DNA of 64,000 nucleotides. It comes from Zygaena filipendulae (Eukaryota; Arthropoda; Insecta; Lepidoptera; Zygaenidae). Shown one piece after another: positions 50,326-59,240 of the stretch (the stretch's first letter is position 1; the number at the start of each line of letters is the position of its first letter). A program made the position numbers and the translations under genes. The stretch spans positions 4,905,501 through 4,969,500 of the forward strand of contig OU015662.1 of assembly GCA_907165275.2 (NCBI GenBank), in the 5' to 3' direction. Below the pieces are notes generated by a model that did no database searches, was not told the DNA's origin, and saw only the letters and a list, made by a program, of their open reading frames with translations.

Positions 50326-50593
50326 TTAGATATAATCGATCGAATAAATATCCAAAATATCCACTGTTTCTACCGCAGATATTTGTAACTTATAAACAGG
50401 GATTTAAATAAATTTTAGACTTAATTTAATGAAAAGGTTTATTAATACTAAATATGACAATTTTCTCTCCCAAACAGACGGCGATATACGCTATCAATCT
50501 CTTTTCACTATTTCATTATGTTTCGACATAGCCTCTTAAAAGAGATGGGTATAATTTTACGTTGTTATGCTAAACGACAAGTACGTATACTTA

Positions 50594-51190
50594 TAAAGGG
50601 TCTTTCAATAAGGACGGGTCGATTTTGACATGAAATAAAAAAGGCCGTGTGTGAGATTTTAACGATTTTTTTTTTTATTTGAAAGAGCTATATATGCCAT
50701 TATGTGTGGAAAATCACATCGTTTAAATGTCCGCCGCGGCTTCTCACGGTGGCACGAATTCGAGTTGTCCAATGTTCAACAACTCTGCCGCATAGTTCGG
50801 GTTGAATTTCAGCGATAGCCTGAGCTATGTTGACTTTAAGGGCATCGGTCGATTGTGGCTTATTGGTATAGACCTGCGACTTAAGAAAACCCCACAAAAA
50901 AAGTCTAAAGGTGATAAGTCGAATTTGGCCACCAAACGTTGGAGAGTCGACTTTGAAGGACCACCTCGTCTGCCGTAAAATGGGCGCAATGCACGTAACG
51001 TTTGCACTAACGAACACTCATTTTGGTAATACATTTTTAACATTTGGACGTGTTGCTCAACCGTGTAACTTGCCATGGTGATTTGGCATTACTAACTGAA
51101 TAAAAAAATATAGGTTAGAAAGACGACGTTAAAACAACATGGCCGCCACAGGCTGCCAACATCGACCCGTCCCTATTGAAAGACCCTTTA
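50594..51190 (-). mobile_element. Internally deleted mariner-like element with TA duplication
   Basis: Ends AAGGGTCTTTCAATA at 50596 and its inverted copy ending at 51188 (the repeats extend through GGACGGGTCGAT), flanked by TA on each side (50594-50595, 51189-51190). The body is 593 bp and retains only the start and end of a minus-strand transposase gene, so it is non-autonomous. This is a typical internal-deletion derivative. Confidence 0.85.
50700..51076 (-). pseudogene. Remnant mariner-like transposase (deleted and frameshifted)
   Basis: From the ATG at 51076 the frame encodes an N-terminal helix-turn-helix region (MASYTVEQHVQMLKMYY... GGPSKSTLQRLVAKF, about 52 residues) of the HTH type found in many insect mariner-like transposases. 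It then jumps directly to the motif DLSPLDFF that normally follows the second catalytic Asp far downstream; the whole catalytic core between is deleted. One T is also missing from the run of T after DFF, so the C-terminal part (LWGFLKSQVYTNKPQSTDAL ... GGHLNDVIFHT) is read in another frame ending at 50700. No catalytic residue pair remains, so no active enzyme is made. It could at most yield a DNA-binding fragment. Confidence 0.8.
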
Positions 51191-51448
51191 TAACGATCCA
51201 TAGTTAACTAAGTTATGTGTCATATTATTATTGTATGTAACTTACCATTAAAATTATATTTTATGCATTACAGAGTCGAGCTGGTGCCTGCGGTGTCACG
51301 CGAGTTTTGAGATTCCCAAAGGAAAGCTTTAACACTGAATTTTATATCGCACTAAAAAATATTCCCTCGTCTATATACTGCTATTGAGATTATTGAAATT
51401 TATCAAGTAGTTATAGTGCGATGCAAGCAGACATAATATTAACAAATA

Positions 51449-51936
51449 GGCTATTTGACTAAATTTTTTTAATCCATCCTGTAGATTTATAAAACACTAG
51501 CTGTACCCCGCGGTTTCACTCGCGTGAGTTTTCGGATCAGGAACCTTTGCGGACGCAGGCAGAACAACCCGCCAAAGTTTCATCACAATCGGACCAATGC
51601 AATTTCGATTTTCGATTTCAATTGCGTTTCGAAACGCATAGAGGACAGACACACAAACATTCATTTTTATTTATAAAGAAGGTATATAAGACACGTATTT
51701 TTCTTTTTCTACGTAAACAAATAATAACGCAGATACGTTAAATCAAATTGTCACGGGACGTCACAAGCAGGTACAGTTTTCACCTGCATATTGTGACGTT
51801 ACGAGCTCCCACTCTTTATTGCGCTTTATCCAAGTTTATTCATTAATTTGAAAGCAAAATATACGTGCTTATTATTTTTTTTTATCCAACTTACGGACTA
51901 AATGGAATTCAGAAAAAAAAAATTAGTCAAATAGCC
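51449..51936 (+). mobile_element. MITE family A, copy 4, with a nested insert
   Basis: Ends GGCTATTTGACTAA and the inverted copy TTAGTCAAATAGCC, with TA on both sides (51447-51448, 51937-51938). Interior motifs match 427-753: CACGTATTTTTC, CACGGGACGTCAC, TTATTGCGCTTTATCC, ACGGACTAAATGGAATTC. A Helitron-like fragment interrupts it from 51497 to about 51690. Confidence 0.75.
51497..51690 (-). mobile_element. Helitron-like fragment nested in MITE family A
   Basis: A|CTAGCTGTACCCCGCGGTTT begins it (minus-strand 3' end), with TCACTCGCGTG completing the hairpin region, then TTTCATCACAATCGGACCAA and ACAGACACACAAACATTCA. The other end, near TTATAAAGAAGGTATATAAG, is approximate. MITE sequence resumes at ACACGTATTTTTC. 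Confidence 0.55.
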
Positions 51937-51938
51937 TA

Positions 51939-53249
51939 TTCGGAATAGGATTTTATTTAAATAAAGCGCTGATACTCACCCGCCTCATCTCTTTTTACAA
52001 TAATCTCAAATTATTGATAAGTTTCAGGGCTCATGAACGGCTACTGATTAGAGAGAGGGTCGGGCAAATTTACTCGCATGGGATTATTAACCTGAAATCA
52101 GTGTTGAGTATTATACTCTATCTAGAGTAAGTACCCACTAGTAGTACACAGTTCGGGAGAAATAAACAAATTTCATGTAAATAAGTTGAGAATCAAGGAG
52201 TATGTTTAAGCAAAGACTTATACGTATATTCTTGTCAAGCCTTAAATGTTTATTGTTGTTATTATCAAATAATCGTGCATTGCACGTACGTCGCTCTACC
52301 CACGGTATAGACGTTTGATAGCAGAAATCTCTCGCATCTACACTCGAGTATATTGTTTGATGACGTTACAAAAAGCAAGATTACAGCGAGTAAAAATGAC
52401 AGCTTGAAAAAAAATTACGTATTTATGTGCGAATAGTCTTTTTCGACAAACATATTTTACCTTAAAGATAAGTTATGCATATATTTGTTTTCTATTTTGA
52501 CGACTCTTTTTGCGTAATATAACGAACAAATTATATTACAAGTGATTTTCAATTTGTATTGTGGAAATAAAATGATAATATACAATATATTATATTATAC
52601 CTACACATCATGTGGTAACACAAATTTTGTAGATAAATAATAATTTATTTATTTTATCGGATGCAGTCAGAACGAGTTGTGATTTTTTCTTAGATATAAC
52701 CACTAAAATAATAACTATGTTGTAATTAACGTAAACGATGAAGTTATAATTGATTTTAATTGGTGTTATATCGATATTATATTCGAACCAAAAAAAAAAA
52801 ATATTAAACCGAGTGAAAAATTTATAAAATTGTCGCCAAAGAGAATATTGGCATCGAACACTAGCGTGAGTTCGTACTTATACAAAGAAGCTAGGCAAAG
52901 GTCGTGCGTGTACAGCCATTTAGGGTTTAAAAAAAAATATATTTATAATAATAATTATTGCCTAAATATTTAAATTAATATGTACCACTTTTTGTCCCAA
53001 AACACAGGCAATTCTTTTTTTTTGAAATTTGCAAAATTGTAATTAAATGATAATATGGTATATGTAGGCAGAAAGAGTAAAGAGTAAAGAGTAAAGTTGA
53101 AACTAAAAATTCTTTGAAGGATAAAATATGTCTTTGCCAGTTTTTTTTTTCTTCTAATTGGTAAAGTAAAAAGCACTAGTGCGCGCACATGCTAAACAGC
53201 TAAAAGCTAAAAAAAAATATTCAAATCTTTACAAGACTAATGCATGCAA
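51939..53249. other. Unassigned AT-rich DNA
   Basis: No gene. A (GAGTAAA)n run occurs at about 53077-53096. Confidence 0.4.
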
Positions 53250-53373
53250 TCCTTATTAATATCATAAATGCGAATATTTGTCTATTTGGCTTTCACGATT
53301 AATATCATCATGAAATTTTGCAAACGCCGTATTTTTATCCCAGAACTCCAAAATCAACGTGGGGAACAGCTAG
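53250..53373 (+). mobile_element. Helitron-like short copy
   Basis: A|TCCTTATTAATATCATAAATG begins, then TCATGAAATTTTGCAAACG, TTTTTATCCCAGAACTCC and the end GGGAACAGCTAG|T. About 124 bp, internally shortened. Confidence 0.5.
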
Positions 53374-53408
53374 TTGATTTTTACATAATAGATTGCTGTT
53401 CTTGCATT

Positions 53409-53756
53409 TGTCGGCGAGAGGGTAGTTTCGTTATCAATAACGTTTCCCGCCGACTAATAGCGGTTGTAGTACGTTCGTTCCCCCGCTCCACTCCATTGCC
53501 CGACTCGTCTTTGTTAGAACTTGATATAAAACGCGGGTATGCGTTAGCCACATGTCATTGTTACTTTGTGTTCAGTTCAGAGCGGTTATAGTGTCATATC
53601 AGTGTCGTATCAATCTAGTGTGGCTATAGTGATTACGTGTGCTGTGTCATCTAATACTTTCCAGAGGTTTGCTTAAGTCGGGAGCACGGGCAGTGGAGGT
53701 GAGCGTTCATGCATTGTAAAGGGGCCCCATTAAACCTACACCTGGGTCGCAAGTCC
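53409..53756 (+). repeat. 5' LTR of the outer element, first part
   Basis: Identical by eye to 60254-60601. Contains a TATA box TATAAAA (53525-53531) with candidate start sites about 30-50 bases downstream (CATTGTTAC, TTCAGTTCAG). It is broken by the BEL/Pao insertion after AAGTCC; the remainder is at 59116-59227. Confidence 0.85.
53525..53531 (+). promoter_or_regulatory. LTR TATA box
   Basis: TATAAAA in the U3/R region of the outer LTR; the same motif occurs in the intact 3' LTR around 60370. Confidence 0.6.
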
Positions 53757-53921
53757 TGTTGAGAAACTCTTTTTGATTAATAGTTTTTTCTGAAGTGACA
53801 AGGTGTCAATGCTTTTTTGTTGTCTTTTTGAATTCTGAGCGAAAATATATTTAATTTTACCTTTCAATATTTTACGGTGCTTTTTGTGTTATTTAGCGAA
53901 AAAACCTGCCCACACGGCACA
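53757..53921 (+). repeat. BEL/Pao 5' LTR
   Basis: 165 bp, TGTTGAG...GGCACA, the same length as and identical by eye to 58946-59110. Short for the superfamily. Confidence 0.92.
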
Positions 53922-53923
53922 TT

Positions 53924-56900
53924 ATGGCGACCGAACTTGATCGCTCGGTAGTACAAAGGCGCCATGCTCGAAGTTTGTTCACAAGATGTGGTAATAAGCT
54001 GGAATCGGTCCTCGCCGATCAAACACAGACCAAAGCCATCGTGAATGCTGCCTTCGAGAACTTGAAAAGCAAGTATGATACGCTCTCTACTTTAGATAAC
54101 CAAATATATAATTTGTGGCTAGATACGCCGGAGCGTTCCGAGGAACTATATGAGTCCCTCATTAATACGACTGAGGAATACGTCGAAAAGTGGCACCTAC
54201 TTCATGCAAAATACAATGAATATATTAAAGAAGAGGACGCCAAAGCCCTGGTAGAGTCTGCATCAGCTAGAAGTAGCAACTCCTCTAATAAGGAAAGGTT
54301 CAAAAAACTATTTAAGCTACCTAAGCTAGAACTGCCAAAGTTCGATGGAGACATCCGAAAATGGATCTATTTTTGGGGTATGTTTAAAAAAATCCACGAG
54401 AATATGGATATAGATGACGACGTCAAATTCCAATACCTGTCGCAATGTATGGAGCCCGGATCACCAGCCCAAAGTATTATCGACAGCTACCCACCCACAG
54501 CAGCAAATTATGGAAAAGCCGTAGAGCAATTGCAAGCCCGATTTGGCCGCGACGAGCTTTTGATAGAGATTTACGTGAGAGAATTGCTTACAATTGTGCT
54601 GGAACAAACAAAGTCTGGAAGTAAAACTACAGTTTCCGCCCTTTATGATCGCCTCAAGACTCAACTTCATGCTCTCGAGTCTCTTGGTGTGACCAGCGAC
54701 AAGTATGCTGCCATGCTCCGTCCACTCGTCGAGTCAGCGCTACCAATTGAACTGCTAAAGGTATGGGAACGCCAAGATAGCCGATCAACTCATACTGACC
54801 AATCAAGCACCTTGAACGATCTGCTTACATTTCTGAAAAGGGAAGCTGAAAGCGAGGAGAGAATTAAGATTTCACGTAAAAACATTGTCCCTAATGAACC
54901 CTCGACTTCGTGTTTCACTGCAGCAACAGAAAACGTCAATCCTGGTGCACAGAAGGTTAGAAAATGCATCTTTTGTGACAGTCAACTACATTCATCAGCA
55001 GACTGTGAAGATGCTAAGAAAATGAGTCTCGATGATCGTCATAAAGCTGTGAAGATAAAGAAAGCATGCAGAATTTGCCTAGTTATAGGACACTGGCATA
55101 AATATTGCAGGAAGCATGTAAAATGTACCTATTGTGGTAAACGTCATTATGCATTAATGCATCCACCAGAAAAGAAAAATGAAAACGAAGATGAAAAGCC
55201 GAAGACTAATCTTTGCAATGTTTCCAACGCTACAGTGATCCTACCAACGTTGAGTCTGAACGTAGCGCATAAAGGCAAGAAAATCGCGGTAAGAGCCCTC
55301 CTTGATACAGGGGCACAAAGATCATTCGTAAAGAAAGGTATTGCAGACAAACTGAAACTCGTACCCAGTGGCGAAGCTTTAGTATCGCATAACCTATTCG
55401 GTGGAGTAGTAACCAGAAAGGAAAATCGCAAGTCCTATAAATTAACACTGATGAGCTGCGACGATAAGTTTATGATTGAAATGGAAGCCTTGGAGCAGCC
55501 TATTATTTGCCAAGCGCTACCAAAAGCTGATGCTAACATTCTGAATATCCTGAAAGAGAAAGGTATAACTATCAAAGACTCGCCAAATGAAGATATTGAT
55601 ATTTCGATTGGAGCAGAATATTTGGGTTCTATTATGACTGGTAGTATGATTACTCTGAAAGACAGTCTTGTAGCTATTGAAACGAAATTTGGCTGGGCCA
55701 TACAAGGACCTGCATACAATGTATATTCAGTCAACACTATAAATCTCAACTTTGTTGGATTTGACGTAGAAGACATGTGGAAGTTAGAAACCCTTGGTAT
55801 AGATGACGATGCTAAAGCTCAAAGTAAGACACACAATGAAGTTTTAGAATTCTACAAGAGCACCGTCAGAATCAACGATGAAAATCGATACGAGGTAAAG
55901 CTACCCTTCAAAGACGTAGCTATCAACTTACCATCAAACTACAATGTTGCACTGAAAAGATTGAAGTCTAACACTACAAGATTAAACCAACTCGGAATCT
56001 TAGATGAGTATGACAAACAATTTGTAGAATGGGAACAAAATATGATAATTGAGAAGACGATTGATGCTAATCCAAAGATTGGTCATTACCTGCCGCATCA
56101 TGCAGTCGTTAAAGAAGAGAGTCTCACTACTAAAATTCGCCCAGTGTTTGATGCATCCTGCTGTCAAAATGTAAACGGCCTGTCATTGAACTCATGCCTA
56201 GAAACAGGTCAGAATCTTATTAAACTTATCCCTCCTCTACTTCTGAAGTTTAGAAAGGGAACTATTGGTGTTATATCAGATGTCAAGAAGGCATTCCTAC
56301 AGATTTCCCTTTATCCAGAAGACAGAGATTATGTGAAATTCTTATGGTGGAAGGATATACACAATAGAGAAGAGATAATCACTTACCGTCATAGAAGAGT
56401 GGTATTTGGAGTGACTACGAGTCCTTTCCTTCTCATGGCAACTATAAACCACCATCTCGAGCAGTACGATACAGACACAGCCTTCAAACTGAAACAAAGT
56501 TTTTACTGCGACAACTGCGTGACAAGCGTTGATGATGAAGCGAACCTTGAGAAGTTTGTCAACGAAGCCAAAGAGTTGATGAAAGCAGGAATGTTTGAGC
56601 TGCGATGTTGGGTATCTTCAGGGCCCAAGATGCTCGATGAAACTATAAATGAAACTTCAGTATTAGGTCTTAAATGGGATCCACGTTCTGATGAACTCTA
56701 CTGCAGAGTACCAGACGTGAAGTATAAACAGCTGACAAAGAGAACATTATTATCACTCGCACAAAGTATTTTTGACCCGATTGGATTTCTCAGTCCATAC
56801 ACGTTGATACCAAAGATATTAGTACAAAAATGCTGGAAGAAAGATATTGATTGGGATTGTAAGCTACCAGATGATTTAGAAAAGGAGACAGTAGACTGGC

Positions 56901-58951
56901 TACAAAATATTGAAGTCTTGAATGAGTGTCGAATCCCTAGACACCTTACCCACGCTGATATAAAGCTCTGCAAGTGCACATTACACACTTTTAGTGATGC
57001 AAGCGCTTCTGCTTTCTCTGCTTGCGTATTTCTACGAGCTGAGTTTGAAAGGAAAGTAACTGTCCAGTTATTGCTAGCCAAATCGAGAGTTACACCTACG
57101 AAACCTATCACCATGCCCAGACTAGAACTTATCGCTGCACTTTTAGCTACTAGATTAGCAGCAGAAGCCAAGAAGGCACTAGAAAAAGATGTAGAGTCGG
57201 AATACTATTGGACTGATTCAAGTATAGTCCTATCGTGGATAAAGAAAGGGTCTAATTTGAATGTTTTCGTTCACAATCGTATTGAAGAGATCAAGACAAA
57301 GACTAAAAGCCAAGACTGGTATCACATTCCTGGTAATTTAAACCCTGCTGATCTACCTTCCCGAGGATGTAATGCAAAAACACTGCTGAAAAGTAAATGG
57401 TGGGAAGGCCCCAAGTGGCTCAAATCCCCTTTGTCAGAATGGCCTCAAGCTCATGAAGAGCCAGATATCAATGAAGTTATGAGAGAAATGAAGAAAAGTT
57501 GTCTGAATGTACAGATAAATAATAAATTCTCCGATCAACTGAACTACTTCTCAAAATATACCAAGACGGTAAGAATGTTAGCCTGGTGTCTGAGATTTAG
57601 CAAGAATTGCCAACGAAAGTCTAAGAAAGAAGCTCTAAAAAGAGAAATAACAGGCGAAGAATACGAAGAGTCAGAGAAGAAATTATTCAGATTGATTCAG
57701 TCGGAAGAATTCTCAGACATAGAATCCACAAAGAAATCTCTGAATATGGAGATAAGTGAAGACAAAGATAAAATTCTGAGAGTAAAAACTCGTTTGACTC
57801 TATCTCAAGACAAAGACAATTTTATCTCACCTATATTGCTACCTGGTACTAACGTGACAGTTATGAAGTTAGTAAGACATTGTCATATAAAAAGCTGTCA
57901 TGCTGGCGTACAAATGTTGATAAACAATATTCGTGAAGAATATTGGATTTTGGGAATCAGACGATTATCCAAGAAAATAGTGAGAGAGTGCATTCCGTGC
58001 AAGAGGCTCAGCGCAAAGATGTGTTCGGCACCTACAGCACCACTACCTGCCGATCGAGTAAGATGTGGTCACGCATTTGATGTAACTGGCATTGATTTAG
58101 CTGGCCCACTAATTCTACGATCAAGAGAAAAGGTATGGATTGTTTTATTTACATGCGCAACCTACAGAGCCGTTCACCTAGAGCTGGTGAATTCACTTTC
58201 CACTGACGCATTTCTAATGGCATTACGCCGCTTTATAGCCAGGAGAGGCAGGCCCAACGTAGTCTACACAGACAACGGCTCCAACTTCATCGGGGCAGCT
58301 AATCTTTTGCGGGAAACGTCAGGCGACAAGATCAAATGGCATTTCATTCCGCCTCAAGCCCCGTGGTGGGGAGGGTTTTGGGAGCGCTTGATAAAATTAG
58401 TCAAGGATATGATGCGCAGAATGCTAGGAAAAGCATCTTTGGACCGAGTAGCGCTGTACACAATGCTATGTGAAATTGAAGGCGTAATGAACAATCGGCC
58501 ATTGACGGCTAATACTGATACAGAGAACCTAGTCCCTCTGACGCCCAACGATTTCATCGTTCCCAACAAACGCCGTGATACGAGTGACTTAGACGAGATA
58601 GGACTAAATGCTCAAGCTGCTCGAATTGTAAAGTTGAGAGAAGAATTTAAGTCAAGATTTAGAAATGAATACCTGTCACTGCTTATACAGAAACAACAGA
58701 AGAGGAATGATTGGATAGTCCGACCGGGAGATATTGTTCTGGTTGAGATCCAAAATGTAAAGCGAGTCCACTGGCCACTCGGTCGAGTAATGGAGGTGTT
58801 CCCAGGAGTGGACGGACACAGCCGGGCCGCCCGGATACGATTAGCCAGCGGCAGTGAGACGGTGCGGCCCATACAGCGGCTGTACGCCCTGGAGCTGCGC
58901 ACCGAGGAGTTGGCTGCTGCGCACACGCAGCCAGGGGCCGGAGGATGTTGA
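53924..58951 (+). CDS. BEL/Pao gag-pol polyprotein (1675 aa)
   Basis: A single frame encodes all retrotransposon functions. Gag occupies about residues 1-330; its central part (KLPKLELPKFDGD at 131-143 onward) fits the DUF1759 gag family. Three zinc knuckles follow: C348-C351-H356-C361, C382-C385-H390-C395 and C401-C404-H408-H413. The pao-type aspartic protease has LLDTGAQRSF (D461). Reverse transcriptase shows D786 (ISDVKKAFLQ) and the active-site box FYCDN (860-864), YXDN rather than YXDD. RNase H residues are D1025, E1068 and D1098. Integrase has a zinc site H1321-H1326-C1356-C1359 and a DDE core D1391, D1450, E1487. A C-terminal DUF5641-like region (VRPGDIVLVE at about 1599) ends the protein. 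The ATG lies 3 nt after the 5' LTR and the TGA lies inside the 3' LTR. No frameshift seen; intact and probably recently active. Confidence 0.96.
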   Translation: MATELDRSVVQRRHARSLFTRCGNKLESVLADQTQTKAIVNAAFENLKSKYDTLSTLDNQIYNLWLDTPERSEELYESLINTTEEYVEKWHLLHAKYNEYIKEEDAKALVESASARSSNSSNKERFKKLFKLPKLELPKFDGDIRKWIYFWGMFKKIHENMDIDDDVKFQYLSQCMEPGSPAQSIIDSYPPTAANYGKAVEQLQARFGRDELLIEIYVRELLTIVLEQTKSGSKTTVSALYDRLKTQLHALESLGVTSDKYAAMLRPLVESALPIELLKVWERQDSRSTHTDQSSTLNDLLTFLKREAESEERIKISRKNIVPNEPSTSCFTAATENVNPGAQKVRKCIFCDSQLHSSADCEDAKKMSLDDRHKAVKIKKACRICLVIGHWHKYCRKHVKCTYCGKRHYALMHPPEKKNENEDEKPKTNLCNVSNATVILPTLSLNVAHKGKKIAVRALLDTGAQRSFVKKGIADKLKLVPSGEALVSHNLFGGVVTRKENRKSYKLTLMSCDDKFMIEMEALEQPIICQALPKADANILNILKEKGITIKDSPNEDIDISIGAEYLGSIMTGSMITLKDSLVAIETKFGWAIQGPAYNVYSVNTINLNFVGFDVEDMWKLETLGIDDDAKAQSKTHNEVLEFYKSTVRINDENRYEVKLPFKDVAINLPSNYNVALKRLKSNTTRLNQLGILDEYDKQFVEWEQNMIIEKTIDANPKIGHYLPHHAVVKEESLTTKIRPVFDASCCQNVNGLSLNSCLETGQNLIKLIPPLLLKFRKGTIGVISDVKKAFLQISLYPEDRDYVKFLWWKDIHNREEIITYRHRRVVFGVTTSPFLLMATINHHLEQYDTDTAFKLKQSFYCDNCVTSVDDEANLEKFVNEAKELMKAGMFELRCWVSSGPKMLDETINETSVLGLKWDPRSDELYCRVPDVKYKQLTKRTLLSLAQSIFDPIGFLSPYTLIPKILVQKCWKKDIDWDCKLPDDLEKETVDWLQNIEVLNECRIPRHLTHADIKLCKCTLHTFSDASASAFSACVFLRAEFERKVTVQLLLAKSRVTPTKPITMPRLELIAALLATRLAAEAKKALEKDVESEYYWTDSSIVLSWIKKGSNLNVFVHNRIEEIKTKTKSQDWYHIPGNLNPADLPSRGCNAKTLLKSKWWEGPKWLKSPLSEWPQAHEEPDINEVMREMKKSCLNVQINNKFSDQLNYFSKYTKTVRMLAWCLRFSKNCQRKSKKEALKREITGEEYEESEKKLFRLIQSEEFSDIESTKKSLNMEISEDKDKILRVKTRLTLSQDKDNFISPILLPGTNVTVMKLVRHCHIKSCHAGVQMLINNIREEYWILGIRRLSKKIVRECIPCKRLSAKMCSAPTAPLPADRVRCGHAFDVTGIDLAGPLILRSREKVWIVLFTCATYRAVHLELVNSLSTDAFLMALRRFIARRGRPNVVYTDNGSNFIGAANLLRETSGDKIKWHFIPPQAPWWGGFWERLIKLVKDMMRRMLGKASLDRVALYTMLCEIEGVMNNRPLTANTDTENLVPLTPNDFIVPNKRRDTSDLDEIGLNAQAARIVKLREEFKSRFRNEYLSLLIQKQQKRNDWIVRPGDIVLVEIQNVKRVHWPLGRVMEVFPGVDGHSRAARIRLASGSETVRPIQRLYALELRTEELAAAHTQPGAGGC
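53925..53933 (+). promoter_or_regulatory. Candidate BEL/Pao primer-binding site
   Basis: TGGCGACCG, three bases after the LTR, matches the start of primer-binding sites that I recall as pairing with tRNA-Arg in insect elements. It overlaps the gag start codon. Only nine bases match, so this is tentative. Confidence 0.5.
58933..58945 (+). promoter_or_regulatory. Candidate BEL/Pao polypurine tract
   Basis: AGGGGCCGGAGGA lies directly before the 3' LTR, where plus-strand priming must occur. It is purine-rich but interrupted by CC, and also codes for the end of the polyprotein. Confidence 0.45.
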
Positions 58952-59110
58952 GAAACTCTTTTTGATTAATAGTTTTTTCTGAAGTGACAAGGTGTCAATG
59001 CTTTTTTGTTGTCTTTTTGAATTCTGAGCGAAAATATATTTAATTTTACCTTTCAATATTTTACGGTGCTTTTTGTGTTATTTAGCGAAAAAACCTGCCC
59101 ACACGGCACA
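58946..59110 (+). repeat. BEL/Pao 3' LTR
   Basis: 165 bp, identical by eye to the 5' LTR. Its first six bases encode the last codon (TGT, Cys) and stop (TGA) of the polyprotein. Confidence 0.92.
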
Positions 59111-59115
59111 AGTCC

Positions 59116-59227
59116 CAGGCACTGCTCCGTGTTCCCTACGGATATCTGGTATGCTGTATTATCTATAACTATGTTGGTGCAATTGCTTATTATAGTTTCA
59201 TGTTCCTATCTCTATTCTTTTCCTACA
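59116..59227 (+). repeat. 5' LTR of the outer element, second part
   Basis: CAGGCACTGCTCCGTGTTCC through TCCTACA, matching 60602-60713 in the intact 3' LTR. Confidence 0.85.
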
Positions 59228-59240
59228 TCAGAAGTGGGAT
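59228..59240 (+). promoter_or_regulatory. Candidate primer-binding site of the outer element
   Basis: TCAGAAGTGGGAT directly follows the LTR. It is complementary to the acceptor-stem end of insect tRNA-Leu as I recall it (ATCCCACTTCTGA), but lacks the first bases (TGG...) that would pair with the CCA tail, so pairing would be offset by about five bases. Confidence 0.45.

Larger units (their letters stand above)
53752..59115 (+). mobile_element. Intact BEL/Pao retrotransposon, including AGTCC duplications
   Basis: The element is 53757-59110 (5,354 bp). The LTRs, 53757-53921 and 58946-59110, are 165 bp each, start TGTTGAG, end GGCACA and are identical by eye. The 5-bp duplication AGTCC flanks it (53752-53756, 59111-59115). 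One long frame fills the whole interior. Identical LTRs and an uninterrupted gag-pol point to a recent insertion. The empty site can be read from the undisturbed 3' LTR of the outer element, which continues GTCGCAAGTCCCAGGCACTG. Confidence 0.95.

Noticed and set aside
53268..53591. Plus-strand 107-codon frame across the start of the outer LTR, repeated at 60128-60436
   Set aside because: The shared part is simply the LTR sequence, containing the TATA box; no protein family is indicated.
56698..57171. Minus-strand 157-codon frame inside the BEL/Pao gene
   Set aside because: It is a shadow of the RT/RNase H coding region; all catalytic motifs are on the plus strand.
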